56,394 nucleotides of DNA from an uncultured Eubacteriales bacterium (GCA_902797845.1 CADBUJ010000018.1:1-56394), one strand, 5' to 3'; shown: positions 35,854 to 45,300, counted from the first letter of the stretch. A program made the numbers and translations. Notes: generated by a model from the sequence alone, not told the origin.

Positions 35854-36249
35854 ATGGCATGTTTTGTGGTCCCTGCTGCAGAAGCAGTGGTAACTACCGT
35901 AGTTACAAAAATAGTTAAAGAAAAAGAAAAGGCTGAAGAAGCCAATAAGGATAATCTTGATATCAGCGGGAAAGAGGAGACCATTCCTTTTTCCGAAAAG
36001 CTTAAATGGCTTAATATAATGCTTTGGGGAGGTTCTTTTCTCCTGCTTTTTGAGCATCTGTGGCATGGAGAGGTAGTTCCTTTCTTTCCGTTTTTTACGG
36101 CAGCGGAAGATCCGGGGACTATGCTACGTGAGATGGCAACAAACGGTGTTCTTATGGCCCTTCTTGTGACTGCAGTATGGGCTGTAATGGTGGCAGTAAC
36201 TTATTCCGTCGAAAAAAGAAGTATAAAAGATGCTGCTAAGGCACAGTGA
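35854..36249 (+). CDS. Small membrane protein of unknown function (131 aa)
   Basis: I do not recognise a named family. A good AAGGAGG-type site precedes the ATG. The first 20 residues (MACFVVPAAEAVVTTVVTKI) are hydrophobic, a charged Lys-Glu segment follows, and two membrane segments lie at about residues 53-70 and 95-117. The C-terminus is charged. The next gene encodes another small membrane protein 16 bases on, and larB follows, so a shared operon with the nickel-pincer genes is possible. No catalytic motif is visible. Confidence 0.75.
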   Translation: MACFVVPAAEAVVTTVVTKIVKEKEKAEEANKDNLDISGKEETIPFSEKLKWLNIMLWGGSFLLLFEHLWHGEVVPFFPFFTAAEDPGTMLREMATNGVLMALLVTAVWAVMVAVTYSVEKRSIKDAAKAQ

Positions 36250-36265
36250 TCATAGGAGGTAAGGA

Positions 36266-36577
36266 ATGACCCTTTTAATTACGACTTTTGCCGCGATCAT
36301 CTCAACAGTGGTCTGGTATAATAAGATGCCTGATAATGCCATGAAGACAGGTATTCTCAGTTTGATGTTCTGGGGAGCTTCTCTTATGTGGCTGGTGGAT
36401 GCTGTCGTAGAATATATTAATACGGGGGCAGACTATTTTAAGCCTTCCGCAGAGGTCATGCTTAACGATCTGTTTCTGGGGCTGTCCGTTGTTGCGCTGG
36501 GTCTTGTGGTGTGGCTTATCATCATTCTCATCAAAGACCCCAAGGGAGTTCTTGGAAAAATGCTTCATAAAAAATGA
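36266..36577 (+). CDS. Small membrane protein of unknown function (103 aa)
   Basis: An unrecognised protein with three hydrophobic segments (about residues 3-18, 28-45 and 67-90), a conserved-looking WYNKMPDNAMKTGIL loop, and a basic tail. It follows the 131-residue membrane protein by 16 bases with an AGGAGG site, and the two probably form a pair. A hairpin at 36596-36615 separates it from larB. The charge and length suggest an integral membrane subunit, but no transporter signature is seen. Confidence 0.75.
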   Translation: MTLLITTFAAIISTVVWYNKMPDNAMKTGILSLMFWGASLMWLVDAVVEYINTGADYFKPSAEVMLNDLFLGLSVVALGLVVWLIIILIKDPKGVLGKMLHKK

Positions 36578-36595
36578 AATGTTATTCATATGAGC

Positions 36596-36618
36596 GGCCC
36601 TGCATCTGCAGGGCCTTA
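36596..36618 (+). terminator. Stem-loop between the membrane-protein pair and larB
   Basis: GGCCCTGC and GCAGGGCC form an 8-base-pair GC-rich stem with an ATCT loop, followed by TTATTATTA rather than an unbroken T-run. It is probably a partial terminator, allowing some readthrough into larB. Confidence 0.55.
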
Positions 36619-36638
36619 TTATTACTACAGGAGTTTTT

Positions 36639-37388
36639 ATGGAAATAAAAGAGATACTGAAAGCCGTAAAGGATGGAGATCTATCTGTTGACGAGGCCGT
36701 GCTCAAGCTTAAGATCAAACCCTTTCAGGACATAGGATATGCAAAGGTCGATATTCACCGTGAGTTAAGACAGGGCAGACCTGAGGTAATATACGGGGCA
36801 GGAAAGACCGTGGAGCAGATAACAGGCATCATAGAGACCATGCAGGAAAACGGTCAGGATAATGTCCTTGTTACAAGGATTGGAAAGGCAGAAGGGGAAG
36901 CAATAAAAGCACATTTTGAAGATGTGAGATGCCACCCCGAGGCAGGTATCGCAATAAAGGGCAGGAATAAGAAAGTCTCAGGCATAGGGACAGTTCTTGT
37001 GGCCACAGGCGGTACAAGCGATATACCTGTTGCGGAAGAGGCAGCCCTTACGGCAGAATTTTTCGGCAATAAGGTAACAAGGCTTTATGATGTCGGAGTC
37101 GCAGGACTTCATCGTCTGCTTTCCCACGCAGAGGAGATCATGGATGCATCCGTGATCATTGCCGTTGCGGGAATGGAAGGAGCCCTTGCCAGTGTGATAG
37201 GAGGACTTACAGACTGCCCTGTGATCGCCGTGCCTACCAGTGTGGGATACGGAGCATCCTTTGAAGGGATGTCTGCGCTGCTTTCCATGCTTAATTCCTG
37301 CGCCAGCGGAGTCTCTGTAGTTAATATAGACAACGGCTTCGGAGCCGGATATATAGCAGACATGATAAATCACATGGGGGTTGAATAA
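36639..37388 (+). CDS. larB: Nickel-pincer cofactor biosynthesis protein LarB
   Basis: LarB carboxylates and hydrolyses nicotinic acid adenine dinucleotide, the first step to the nickel-pincer nucleotide. This 249-residue protein has the AIR-carboxylase-like C-terminal domain: VLVATGGTSDIPVAEEAALTA, YDVGVAGLHRLL, VAGMEGALASVIGGL and PVIAVPTSVGYGASFEGMSALL. Its stop overlaps the larC ATG by one base. It is followed by larC and larE in one operon. Confidence 0.95.
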   Translation: MEIKEILKAVKDGDLSVDEAVLKLKIKPFQDIGYAKVDIHRELRQGRPEVIYGAGKTVEQITGIIETMQENGQDNVLVTRIGKAEGEAIKAHFEDVRCHPEAGIAIKGRNKKVSGIGTVLVATGGTSDIPVAEEAALTAEFFGNKVTRLYDVGVAGLHRLLSHAEEIMDASVIIAVAGMEGALASVIGGLTDCPVIAVPTSVGYGASFEGMSALLSMLNSCASGVSVVNIDNGFGAGYIADMINHMGVE

Positions 37389-38689
37389 TGAAAACACTTT
37401 ATCTGGATCTTGGTATGGGGGCCGCGGGAGATATGCTTACATCAGCATTGGCCGGCCTTCTTACGGAGGATGAGAGAGCTTCATTCATAAAAGAGATCAA
37501 CGATGCGGGAATACCCGGCGCAAAGTGCTGCCTGAAAGAGGATAAGAGATGCGGCATAAAGGGCCTGAGATACATTGTTGCGGTTGACGGTGTCATTGAA
37601 GGGGAAGAACCTGATCACAGCCATGACCATGAACATCACGACCATGGCCACCATGATGAACATCACGATCATGACCATCATCACGAGCATCACCATCATG
37701 ACCACGACCATGAGCATCATGACCATGAACATCATCACCACAGCTCTTTGGCTCAGATCGAGGAGATAATCGATTCCCTTAAACTTAAGGAAAAGGTAAA
37801 GGAAGATATTAAAAATGTGTACAGGATCCTGGCTGAAGCGGAAGCCTTTGTCCATGGCACAGAGGTGTCGCATATCCATTTCCATGAAGTAGGTACGATG
37901 GATGCCATTGCGGATATTGCAGGAGCATGTCTGGCCATGGACAGGATAGGACCCGTAAGGGTAACAGCATCACCTGTAAATGTGGGAGGAGGAAAGGTAA
38001 GGTGTGCCCACGGCATACTGCCTGTTCCGGCACCTGCTGCTGCAAGGATCCTGACGGATGTGCCTGTATATGAAGGTGATATAAGATCGGAACTCTGTAC
38101 GCCTACAGGTGCGGCCCTTATTAAATATTTTGCGGACGACTTCGGGAAGATGCCCCTCATAAAGGCGGAAGCATACGGGTACGGCCTGGGGAAGAAGGAA
38201 TTTGAAGAAGCAAATATCTTAAGAGCAGTACTTGGTGCGGAAGATGAAAAAAGTGATGAGATATGGGAAGTATCCTGCAATGTGGACGACATGACAGGGG
38301 AGGATATAGCTTTTGCGGCTAAGATGCTTCTTGAAGACAAGGCTCTTGATGTTTATACGGTGCCCATATCCATGAAAAAATCAAGACCGGGTACACTTAT
38401 ATGCGTAATGTGCAGAGAAGAGGATCAGGAAAGGATCACGGATCTGTTATTTAAATATACGACCACCATAGGAGTCAGGAAGCACGTATCTGAAAGAACA
38501 GTCCTTAAGAGAGAGGAAAAGGAGATCGATACCCCCTGCGGCTTGATCAGATATAAGATCTCTTCAGGAGGCGGCTTCAAAAGGATCAAAATAGAACATG
38601 ATGATCTTGAAGCTTTGGCAAAGGAAAGAAACATAAGTGTGGAAGATGCAAGGCTTCTTGTCAGCGATTATATAGATACTGAGGAATAA
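37388..38689 (+). CDS. larC: Nickel insertion protein LarC (single ORF)
   Basis: LarC inserts nickel into the pincer precursor by a CTP-dependent cyclometallase reaction. This 433-residue protein is one frame, whereas some species split it into larC1 and larC2 by frameshifting. The N-terminal YLDLGMGAAGDMLTSALAGL is followed by a dense His-Asp-Glu stretch (nucleotides about 37,612-37,743) that probably stores or binds nickel. HFHEVGTMDAIADIAGACLAM and the C-terminal NVDDMTGEDIAFAAKML are family signatures. larE starts directly after the stop. Confidence 0.95.
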   Translation: MKTLYLDLGMGAAGDMLTSALAGLLTEDERASFIKEINDAGIPGAKCCLKEDKRCGIKGLRYIVAVDGVIEGEEPDHSHDHEHHDHGHHDEHHDHDHHHEHHHHDHDHEHHDHEHHHHSSLAQIEEIIDSLKLKEKVKEDIKNVYRILAEAEAFVHGTEVSHIHFHEVGTMDAIADIAGACLAMDRIGPVRVTASPVNVGGGKVRCAHGILPVPAPAAARILTDVPVYEGDIRSELCTPTGAALIKYFADDFGKMPLIKAEAYGYGLGKKEFEEANILRAVLGAEDEKSDEIWEVSCNVDDMTGEDIAFAAKMLLEDKALDVYTVPISMKKSRPGTLICVMCREEDQERITDLLFKYTTTIGVRKHVSERTVLKREEKEIDTPCGLIRYKISSGGGFKRIKIEHDDLEALAKERNISVEDARLLVSDYIDTEE

Positions 38690-39502
38690 ATGGATAATCT
38701 ATCTGAAAAAGAAAAAAGACTAGAGGATATACTTAAAGATCTCGGAAGCGTCATGGTGGCATATTCCGCAGGAGTGGATTCCACATATCTTTTGGCAAAG
38801 GCCAAAGAAGTGCTGGGAGGAAGCTGTATTGCCGTGACGGCCAAAGCAGATTCTTTTTCCAAACGTGAATTTGCCGAGGCGGATGCCTTCTGCAGGGAGA
38901 ATGATATAGAGCATGTGATAATAGACTGGGATGAGTTTTCCGTAGATGGATTTGATAAAAATCCGAAGAACAGGTGCTATATATGCAAAAAGGCTCTTTT
39001 CGGCAGATTCCTTGATGCTGCAAAGGAAAAATGCGTTAGTTGTCTTATAGAAGGCTCCAACACAGATGATTCCGGAGATTACAGGCCGGGCATGGCAGCA
39101 ATATCGGAACTTGGTATAAAAAGCCCTTTAAAGGAAGCCGGATTATCAAAGCAGGATATAAGAGATCTTTCAAAGATGATGGGTCTTTCAACATGGGACA
39201 AGCCTTCCTATGCCTGCCTTTCAACGCGGTTTCCTTACGGAGAGACCATCACTAAGGAAAAGCTCTCCATGGTGGAAAAGGCCGAACAAAGGCTTTTCGA
39301 TACAGGTTTTAAGCAGGCGAGAGTAAGAGTACACGGTAACCTTGCTAGGATAGAGGTGCCTTTTAGAGACATGGAAAGGATCATGCAGGAGGACATTAGA
39401 GAAGGTATTTCTTCTTATCTCTACAGCCTTGGATTCTCGTATGTATCTCTGGACATGGAGGGATACAGAACAGGCAGTATGAACAGGGATCTGGACATAT
39501 AA
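38690..39502 (+). CDS. larE: ATP-dependent sulfur transferase LarE
   Basis: LarE adenylates the cofactor precursor and donates sulfur from a cysteine, completing the nickel-pincer ligand. The 270-residue PP-loop protein shows VMVAYSAGVDSTYLLAKA as the ATP loop, RCYICKKALF, GSNTDDSGDYRPG, and SYACLSTRFPYGE, whose cysteine aligns with the sacrificial residue position. The gene starts immediately after larC. No larA racemase lies in the window, so the enzyme using the cofactor must be elsewhere or be a non-lactate LarA homologue. Confidence 0.95.
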   Translation: MDNLSEKEKRLEDILKDLGSVMVAYSAGVDSTYLLAKAKEVLGGSCIAVTAKADSFSKREFAEADAFCRENDIEHVIIDWDEFSVDGFDKNPKNRCYICKKALFGRFLDAAKEKCVSCLIEGSNTDDSGDYRPGMAAISELGIKSPLKEAGLSKQDIRDLSKMMGLSTWDKPSYACLSTRFPYGETITKEKLSMVEKAEQRLFDTGFKQARVRVHGNLARIEVPFRDMERIMQEDIREGISSYLYSLGFSYVSLDMEGYRTGSMNRDLDI

Positions 39503-39543
39503 CAGGTCAATGGCTGAAATTGCACTGTTTCCCCAATTTTCCC

Positions 39544-39572
39544 TTGACATAGGGAAGATCATAAGTTAACAT
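39544..39572 (+). promoter_or_regulatory. rplJL promoter
   Basis: A perfect TTGACA (39544-39549) lies 17 bases before TAACAT (39567-39572), giving a transcript that begins near the L10 leader. The same TAACAT -10 appears before rpoB. Confidence 0.8.
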
Positions 39573-39581
39573 ATCAATGCT

Positions 39582-39688
39582 GCCAAAGACAGCAGGTGTC
39601 TTCGGACATAAGTTTTAACGCCTGCCGAGGAAGTATATAAGACTTTATTTCCTCTGTCTTCTTTTGCGGACGGAGGTTTTTCTTTTTT
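39582..39688 (+). ncRNA. Ribosomal protein L10 leader (autoregulatory attenuator)
   Basis: The leader before rplJ has the expected parts. GCAGG (39592-39596) pairs with CCTGC (39621-39625) and encloses a TGTC-TTCG-GACA hairpin (39597-39608), the likely L10/L12 binding arm. CCTCTGTC (39651-39658) pairs with GACGGAGG (39669-39676) before a T-run, forming a terminator. GAGGAA (39627-39632) can instead pair with TTCCTC (39649-39654), giving an antiterminator. L10 binding would favour termination, reducing its own synthesis. Confidence 0.85.
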
Positions 39689-39728
39689 ATACTAAGCTTA
39701 TGGCAAGCAAATAAATAAGGAGGAAGAT

Positions 39729-40226
39729 ATGGCTAAAACGGAAATCAAGCAGCCCATAGTAGACGAGATCGCCCAGCTTCTTGACGGGGCAAAATCTGTT
39801 GTACTTGTGGATTACTGCGGACTAAGCGTAGAGCAGGACACAAAGTTTCGTAAGGATATGCGTGAAGCCGGCGTTCATTATAAGGTTTACAAGAACACCC
39901 TTATAAAGCGTGCAACAGAGGGAACACCCTACGAAGTTCTTTCAGATCTTCTCAACGGACCTACAGCTCTGGCCGTAAGCAAAGAAGACGAAACATCACC
40001 TTCAAGACTTGTGGCAAATGTCATCAAGGAAACCAAGAATCTTATTTCCTTCAAGGGTGGTATGGTAGACGAACAGTTCTATGATGCCAACGGTATAGCA
40101 GCATTTGCGACTATCCCTTCCAAGGAAGTACTTATCGGACAGCTTCTGGGAAGCATCCAGTCGCCTGTTGCAAACTTTGCTCGTGTTATTAAGCAGATCG
40201 CTGAAAAAGACGAGACAGCAGCTTAA
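39729..40226 (+). CDS. rplJ: 50S ribosomal protein L10
   Basis: This 165-residue L10 anchors L7/L12 dimers on the ribosomal stalk. Recognisable segments are IAQLLDGAKSVVLVDYCGLSV, the rRNA-binding RKDMREAGVHYKVYKNTLIKRA, and the C-terminal L12-binding helix ending in ARVIKQIAEKDE. An AAGGAGG site precedes the ATG. Its expression is controlled by the leader at 39582-39688. rplL follows after 45 bases. Confidence 0.97.
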   Translation: MAKTEIKQPIVDEIAQLLDGAKSVVLVDYCGLSVEQDTKFRKDMREAGVHYKVYKNTLIKRATEGTPYEVLSDLLNGPTALAVSKEDETSPSRLVANVIKETKNLISFKGGMVDEQFYDANGIAAFATIPSKEVLIGQLLGSIQSPVANFARVIKQIAEKDETAA

Positions 40227-40271
40227 AAATGGCAGAATGCCGCAAATCAAATTTTAACGGAGGATTATAAA

Positions 40272-40655
40272 ATGGCTAAGTTAACAGTAGAAGAGTTTAT
40301 AGAGGCTATCAAGGAGTTATCAGTAGTAGAGCTTAACGATCTTGTTAAGGCTTGCGAAGAGGAATTCGGTGTATCTGCAGCAGCAGGCGTTGTTGTAGCA
40401 GCAGGCGGAGCAGCAGCCGGTGCAGCAGAAGCAGCAGAAGAAAAGACAGAGTTCGATGTAGAGCTTACAGAGATCGGTGATCAGAAGGTTAAGGTTATCA
40501 AGGTCGTTAGAGAGATCACAGGCCTTGGACTTAAGGAAGCTAAGGATGCAGTTGAAGCAGCTCCCAAGGTACTTAAGGAGCAGGTTTCCAAGGAAGAAGC
40601 TGAGGAGATCAAGGCTAAGCTTGAAGCTGAAGGCGCTAAGGTTACCCTTAAATAA
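40272..40655 (+). CDS. rplL: 50S ribosomal protein L7/L12
   Basis: The 127-residue stalk protein has the N-terminal dimerisation domain ([28 protein letters not shown]), the alanine-rich hinge ([22 protein letters not shown]) as usual, and the C-terminal factor-binding domain ([26 protein letters not shown]). It recruits translation GTPases. A strong terminator follows at 40672. Confidence 0.98.
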   Translation: MAKLTVEEFIEAIKELSVVELNDLVKACEEEFGVSAAAGVVVAAGGAAAGAAEAAEEKTEFDVELTEIGDQKVKVIKVVREITGLGLKEAKDAVEAAPKVLKEQVSKEEAEEIKAKLEAEGAKVTLK

Positions 40656-40671
40656 TCAAACAAAAGAACAG

Positions 40672-40700
40672 GGACGCGGCCTTGGGCCGTGTCCTTTTTT
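40672..40700 (+). terminator. Rho-independent terminator after rplL
   Basis: GGACGCGGCC and GGCCGTGTCC pair over ten positions (one G-U) around a TTG loop, followed directly by six T residues. Confidence 0.93.
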
Positions 40701-40722
40701 GTCCTTTAAAGGGCCAAGATGC

Positions 40723-40751
40723 TGGACTAAGGGGACAAAGTACTCTATAAT
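40723..40751 (+). promoter_or_regulatory. Promoter for the HAD phosphatase gene
   Basis: TGGACT (40723-40728) and a perfect TATAAT (40746-40751) are separated by 17 bases. The predicted transcript start near 40758 favours the ATG at 40772 over the one at 40760. Confidence 0.65.
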
Positions 40752-40771
40752 TCCCTTGAATGGAGAGAAAA

Positions 40772-41401
40772 ATGACGGTAGACGGAGTAATATTCGATAT
40801 AGACGGGACCATATGGGATGCCACAGATTCCGTTGTCCTGGGCTGGAACAGGGCTCTTGAAAAGACCGGGGACAGTTTTCGCATAGACAGGACGATCAAC
40901 AGATATTTCGGAAAGACGGTAAATCAGATCTTTAAAGAGGTATTGCCGAAGGAATATTCTGAAGAACAGCGGAAGATCCTGGAGGATGCCATCTTTAAAA
41001 GCGAAGAAAATGCTCTTATGGAGTATGATCCTGTTATATATGACGGATTTATTCCCGTAATAAAGGAGCTCTATAAGAAGGTTCCCTTGTTTGTTGTAAG
41101 CAACTGCCAACCGGGTTATCTTGAGAATATGCTTAAGATAACAGGAGCAGAGCCCTATATAACTGATTATGCGGCACCCTCCCATACGGGACTGGATAAG
41201 CCGGGGAACATATCATATATAGCTGAAAAGCATCATTTGAAAAAAGGCGTATATGTAGGGGATACCGTAATGGACAAGGAAGCAACGGAGAAGGCGGGAC
41301 TTATATTTATATGGGCTTCATACGGCTTCGGGAAAAATGTGGATTCTTCATATAATATAGAAAGTCTCTATGACCTTCCGGAACTTTTGGAAAAGATTTA
41401 A
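40772..41401 (+). CDS. HAD-family phosphatase (phosphoglycolate phosphatase-like)
   Basis: I start the gene at ATG 40772, which has GGAGA upstream and yields MTVDGVIFDIDGTIWD, about 209 residues. HAD motif I is DIDGT with the nucleophile Asp, motif II is VVSNCQ, and motif III with the acidic GDTVMDKEA lies near residue 165 after a conserved Lys. A helical cap between motifs I and II indicates a small-molecule phosphatase. Substrate cannot be specified. Confidence 0.88.
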   Translation: MTVDGVIFDIDGTIWDATDSVVLGWNRALEKTGDSFRIDRTINRYFGKTVNQIFKEVLPKEYSEEQRKILEDAIFKSEENALMEYDPVIYDGFIPVIKELYKKVPLFVVSNCQPGYLENMLKITGAEPYITDYAAPSHTGLDKPGNISYIAEKHHLKKGVYVGDTVMDKEATEKAGLIFIWASYGFGKNVDSSYNIESLYDLPELLEKI

Positions 41402-41427
41402 AGCAAGCATTTGTACGGTAACAGATC

Positions 41428-42153
41428 ATGAAGGAAACAGAAAAGAAAAGCAAAAAAAGCCTGACGGCTCTCGGCATTTATATCGGGGTAGTAGCAATAG
41501 CCATAATCGCAGCTGTTATTATACTTATGGGGAGATTATCCTCATCAGGACAGGACTCATATATAAAGAAGGTAAATGCATACGGAAAGCTTCTTTCCGA
41601 AAACCGTATACCTGAGGGTCTTAAGGATTACAGAGAGCTCTTAAGAGATGCAAGGGATCTTGCGGGCTCGGAAAACAAAGAAGTCCTGAGTGCTATGGAA
41701 GAAAGGATAGATGAGGCATCAGCACAGATATTGGAAGATGTGGAAAGCAGAAAGAAGATGCTGGAGCTTCGATCCGAATACAGGGACAGATTTGATAAGC
41801 TTGTTATAACGGAAGAACTCAGGGAGACATTTGATAATGTGGAAGCTGAGCTTACAAATGCCATAAAGGCATATGATGCCAGCGGATACAGAGATATAAA
41901 GGATAAGCTTGAGGATCTGGAAACAAATCTTAAGTCAGCTAACTCGACTCTTCTCAGGTTAAGGAAGAATGACATAAGCAATATGGATCTGTCTCAGGCA
42001 TCAGCCGTTGAGAAAGAGAGGATGGACGGCTACAGTGAAGAAGCGCAGAGCCTCGAGAATGAAGGCGAATATAAAGAGGCACTTGAGGTTTACGATACCT
42101 GGATGGAGCTGGCACGGGAGATATCCATAAGAGAGCCTGAAAGGGACGAATGA
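41428..42153 (+). CDS. Membrane-anchored helical protein of unknown function
   Basis: I recognise no family. The 241-residue protein has a lysine-rich start, one membrane segment at about residues 14-34 and then a long, highly charged helical region with Glu, Arg and Lys, likely coiled coil (ELRSEYRDRFDKLVITEELRE, LEDLETNLKSANSTLLRL). The final part (SEEAQSLENEGEYKEALEVYD) looks like a single TPR-type helix pair. It would sit on the cell exterior if the N-terminus is cytoplasmic. A terminator follows, so it may be the last gene with the HAD phosphatase. Confidence 0.72.
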   Translation: MKETEKKSKKSLTALGIYIGVVAIAIIAAVIILMGRLSSSGQDSYIKKVNAYGKLLSENRIPEGLKDYRELLRDARDLAGSENKEVLSAMEERIDEASAQILEDVESRKKMLELRSEYRDRFDKLVITEELRETFDNVEAELTNAIKAYDASGYRDIKDKLEDLETNLKSANSTLLRLRKNDISNMDLSQASAVEKERMDGYSEEAQSLENEGEYKEALEVYDTWMELAREISIREPERDE

Positions 42154-42178
42154 TCTTTATAAAACAAAACAGATAAAC

Positions 42179-42208
42179 AAAGGCGGAGAGATCCGCCTTT
42201 TATTTTTA
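42179..42208 (+). terminator. Terminator before the rpoB promoter
   Basis: AAAGGCGGA and TCCGCCTTT form a perfect 9-base-pair stem with a GAGA loop, followed by TATTTTTA. Confidence 0.88.
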
Positions 42209-42226
42209 TTGCCTGAAAAATAATTG

Positions 42227-42255
42227 TTGACGAAAAAAAAGACTTGTGATAACAT
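42227..42255 (+). promoter_or_regulatory. rpoBC promoter
   Basis: TTGACG (42227-42232) lies 17 bases before TAACAT (42250-42255), leaving an untranslated leader of about 90 bases before rpoB. The -10 matches that of the rplJL promoter. Confidence 0.78.
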
Positions 42256-42351
42256 CTTATGATGCATTTAACATGGGTTTCTATGTTCTTTCGAAGGCTG
42301 AAAGGCCGTTTTTTCGGAAGATTTCAAATCTAAATAAGGGGTTAAGCGTAT

Positions 42352-45300
42352 ATGGATAGGATTAAACCGATAAAATCAGGCAAGAATACAAGAATGAGCT
42401 ACGCAAGACAGCAGGAAGTTCTTGAGATGCCCAACCTTATCGAGGTACAGAAGGATTCCTACGAATGGTTTTTGACCAAAGGCTTAAGGGATGTATTCGA
42501 CGATATCTCACCGATCGCAGATTACAGCGGCAACCTGAGTCTGGAATTCAAAGACTTTACATTATGCAGAGACGATGTGAAATACTCCATCGACGAATGC
42601 AAAAAAAGGGATGCGACTTACGCGGCCCCTCTCAAGGTAAGAGTTCGTCTTATAAATAAAGAGACAGAGGAGATCAAGGAACATGATATCTTCATGGGAG
42701 ATCTTCCTCTTATGACTAAAACCGGCACCTTCGTTATAAACGGAGCAGAACGAGTTATCGTTTCTCAGCTGGTAAGATCACCCGGTATCTATTACGAGAT
42801 AGGTCACGACAAACTGGGCAAGCAGCTTTTTATGTGCACAGTTATCCCCAACCGTGGAGCGTGGCTCGAATATGAGACTGATTCCAATGATGTCTTCAGC
42901 GTAAGAGTAGACAGGACCAGAAAGGTGCCTGTTACTGTATTCCTGCGCGCATTGGGTCTCGGATCCAATAAGGAGATCGTGGATGTTTTCGGGGAAGAGC
43001 CCAAGATAATGGCCAGCCTCGCCAAGGATACATCCGATAATTATCAGGACGGACTTCTGGAGCTTTATAAAAAAATAAGGCCCGGTGAACCTCTTTCAGT
43101 GGAGAGTGCCGAGTCTTTTATCCATGGGATGCTTTTTGATTCCAGAAGGTATGACCTTGCAAGAGTAGGCCGTTACAAATTTAATAAGAAGCTTCATCTC
43201 CGTTACCGTATAAGAGGCCATGTCTTCTCCAGAGATGTGGTGGACATGAGTACCGGAGAGATCCTGGCAAAGGCCGGCGATGTGGCAACAGAGGAAATGG
43301 GTATAGCTATTCAGGATGCAGCTGTTCCTTATATATATCTTCAGGCAGGGGAAAGGGAAGTCAAGGTGCTTTCCAACATGGCTGTTGATCTTACCCATTA
43401 TGTTGATATAACTCCGGAAGAATCCGGAATAAACGAATATGTATATTATCCTGTTCTTGAGGAGATACTTAAGGAATTCTCTGAAGACAAGAAGGCTTTA
43501 AAGGCTGAGATCAAGCGCCGTTCAAGGGATCTTGTTCCCATGCACATAACAAGAGAGGATATCTTTGCATCCGTTAATTACAATATGCATGTTGAATACG
43601 GCATCGGCAGCAAGGATGATATAGATCATCTCGGAAACAGAAGGATAAGAGCCGTCGGCGAGCTTCTTCAGAACCAGTACAGGATAGGTCTTTCAAGGCT
43701 TGAAAGAGTAGTCAGGGAAAGAATGACGACTCAGGATATTGAAAGCATCACTCCTCAGTCCCTTATTAATATTAAGCCTGTTACGGCAGCAGTTAAGGAA
43801 TTCTTCGGAAGCTCCCAGCTTTCACAGTTCATGGATCAGAATAATCCGCTGTCGGAGCTTACACATAAGAGAAGACTGTCTGCTCTCGGTCCCGGAGGTC
43901 TTTCCAGAGATCGTGCCGGATTTGAGGTAAGAGACGTTCATTATACTCATTACGGACGTATGTGCCCCATAGAGACTCCTGAAGGACCAAACATCGGTCT
44001 TATTAACTCTCTGGCATCATATGCCAGGATAAATCATTACGGATTCGTAGAGGCTCCGTACAGGATAGTTGATAAATCCGACCCCGAAAATCCCGTGGTA
44101 ACGGAAGAGGTTATTTATCTTCCTGCAGACGAGGAAGACAGATATAAGGTGGCACAGGCAAACGAACCCCTTGACGAGAAGGGTCATTTTATAAACAACA
44201 ATGTATCAGGACGTTTCAAAGAGGATACATCACAGTTCCCCAGAACGGAGATCGATCTTATGGACGTATCTCCCAAGATGGTATTCTCTGTTGCAACAGC
44301 CATGATACCTTTCCTTCAGAACGATGATGCCAACCGTGCTCTTATGGGTTCCAACATGCAGAGACAGGCCGTTCCTCTTATGGTAACGGAAGCGCCTGTT
44401 GTGGGTACCGGTATGGAGCCCAAGGCAGCAGTGGATTCTGGTGTCTGTGTCGTTGCGGAAAACGACGGTGTCGTAGAGGAAGCTACTGCTACTAATATAA
44501 TAGTTCAGACATCAAAGGGAACGAAGGATATATATACACTTTCAAAGTTCCTCGGCTCAAACCAGGGTGCCTGCTATAACCAAAGGCCCATTGTTTATAA
44601 AGGGGACAAGGTAAAGAAGGGAGACGTTCTTGCAGACGGACCTTCAACCTCCAACGGAGAGCTGGCTCTCGGAAAGAACCCCCTTATAGGATTTATGACC
44701 TGGGAAGGCTACAACTACGAGGATGCAGTACTCCTCAGCGAGAGACTTGTATCAGAGGATATATATACATCCATACACATTGCCGAGTACGAGGCAGAAG
44801 CCAGAGATACGAAGCTTGGTCCCGAAGAGATAACGAGAGATGTTCCCGGCGTGGGAGATGATGCATTAAAGAATCTTGATGATAGAGGCATCATCCGCGT
44901 GGGAGCAGAAGTAAGGGCCGGTGATATCCTTGTGGGCAAGGTTACTCCCAAGGGTGAAACGGAGCTTACTCCCGAAGAAAGACTTCTTCGTGCGATCTTC
45001 GGTGAGAAGGCAAGAGAAGTAAGGGATACATCCCTTAAGGTGCCTCACGGAGAGTATGGAATAATACTTGATACAAAGGTATTTACAAGAGAAAACGGCG
45101 ACGAGCTCTCACCCGGAGTAAATCAGACCGTCAGAGTTTATATAGCGCAGAAGAGAAAGATCTCCGTGGGAGACAAGATGGCAGGCCGTCACGGAAACAA
45201 GGGCGTTGTTTCAAGAGTCCTGCCGGTAGAGGATATGCCTTATCTTCCCAACGGAAGACCCCTTGATATCGTACTTAATCCCCTTGGCGTTCCTTCCCGA

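Noticed and set aside
37612..37743. Repeated DNA units that might be read as a tandem repeat or CRISPR-like array
   Set aside because: They encode the in-frame His-rich insert of LarC and lack equal spacers.
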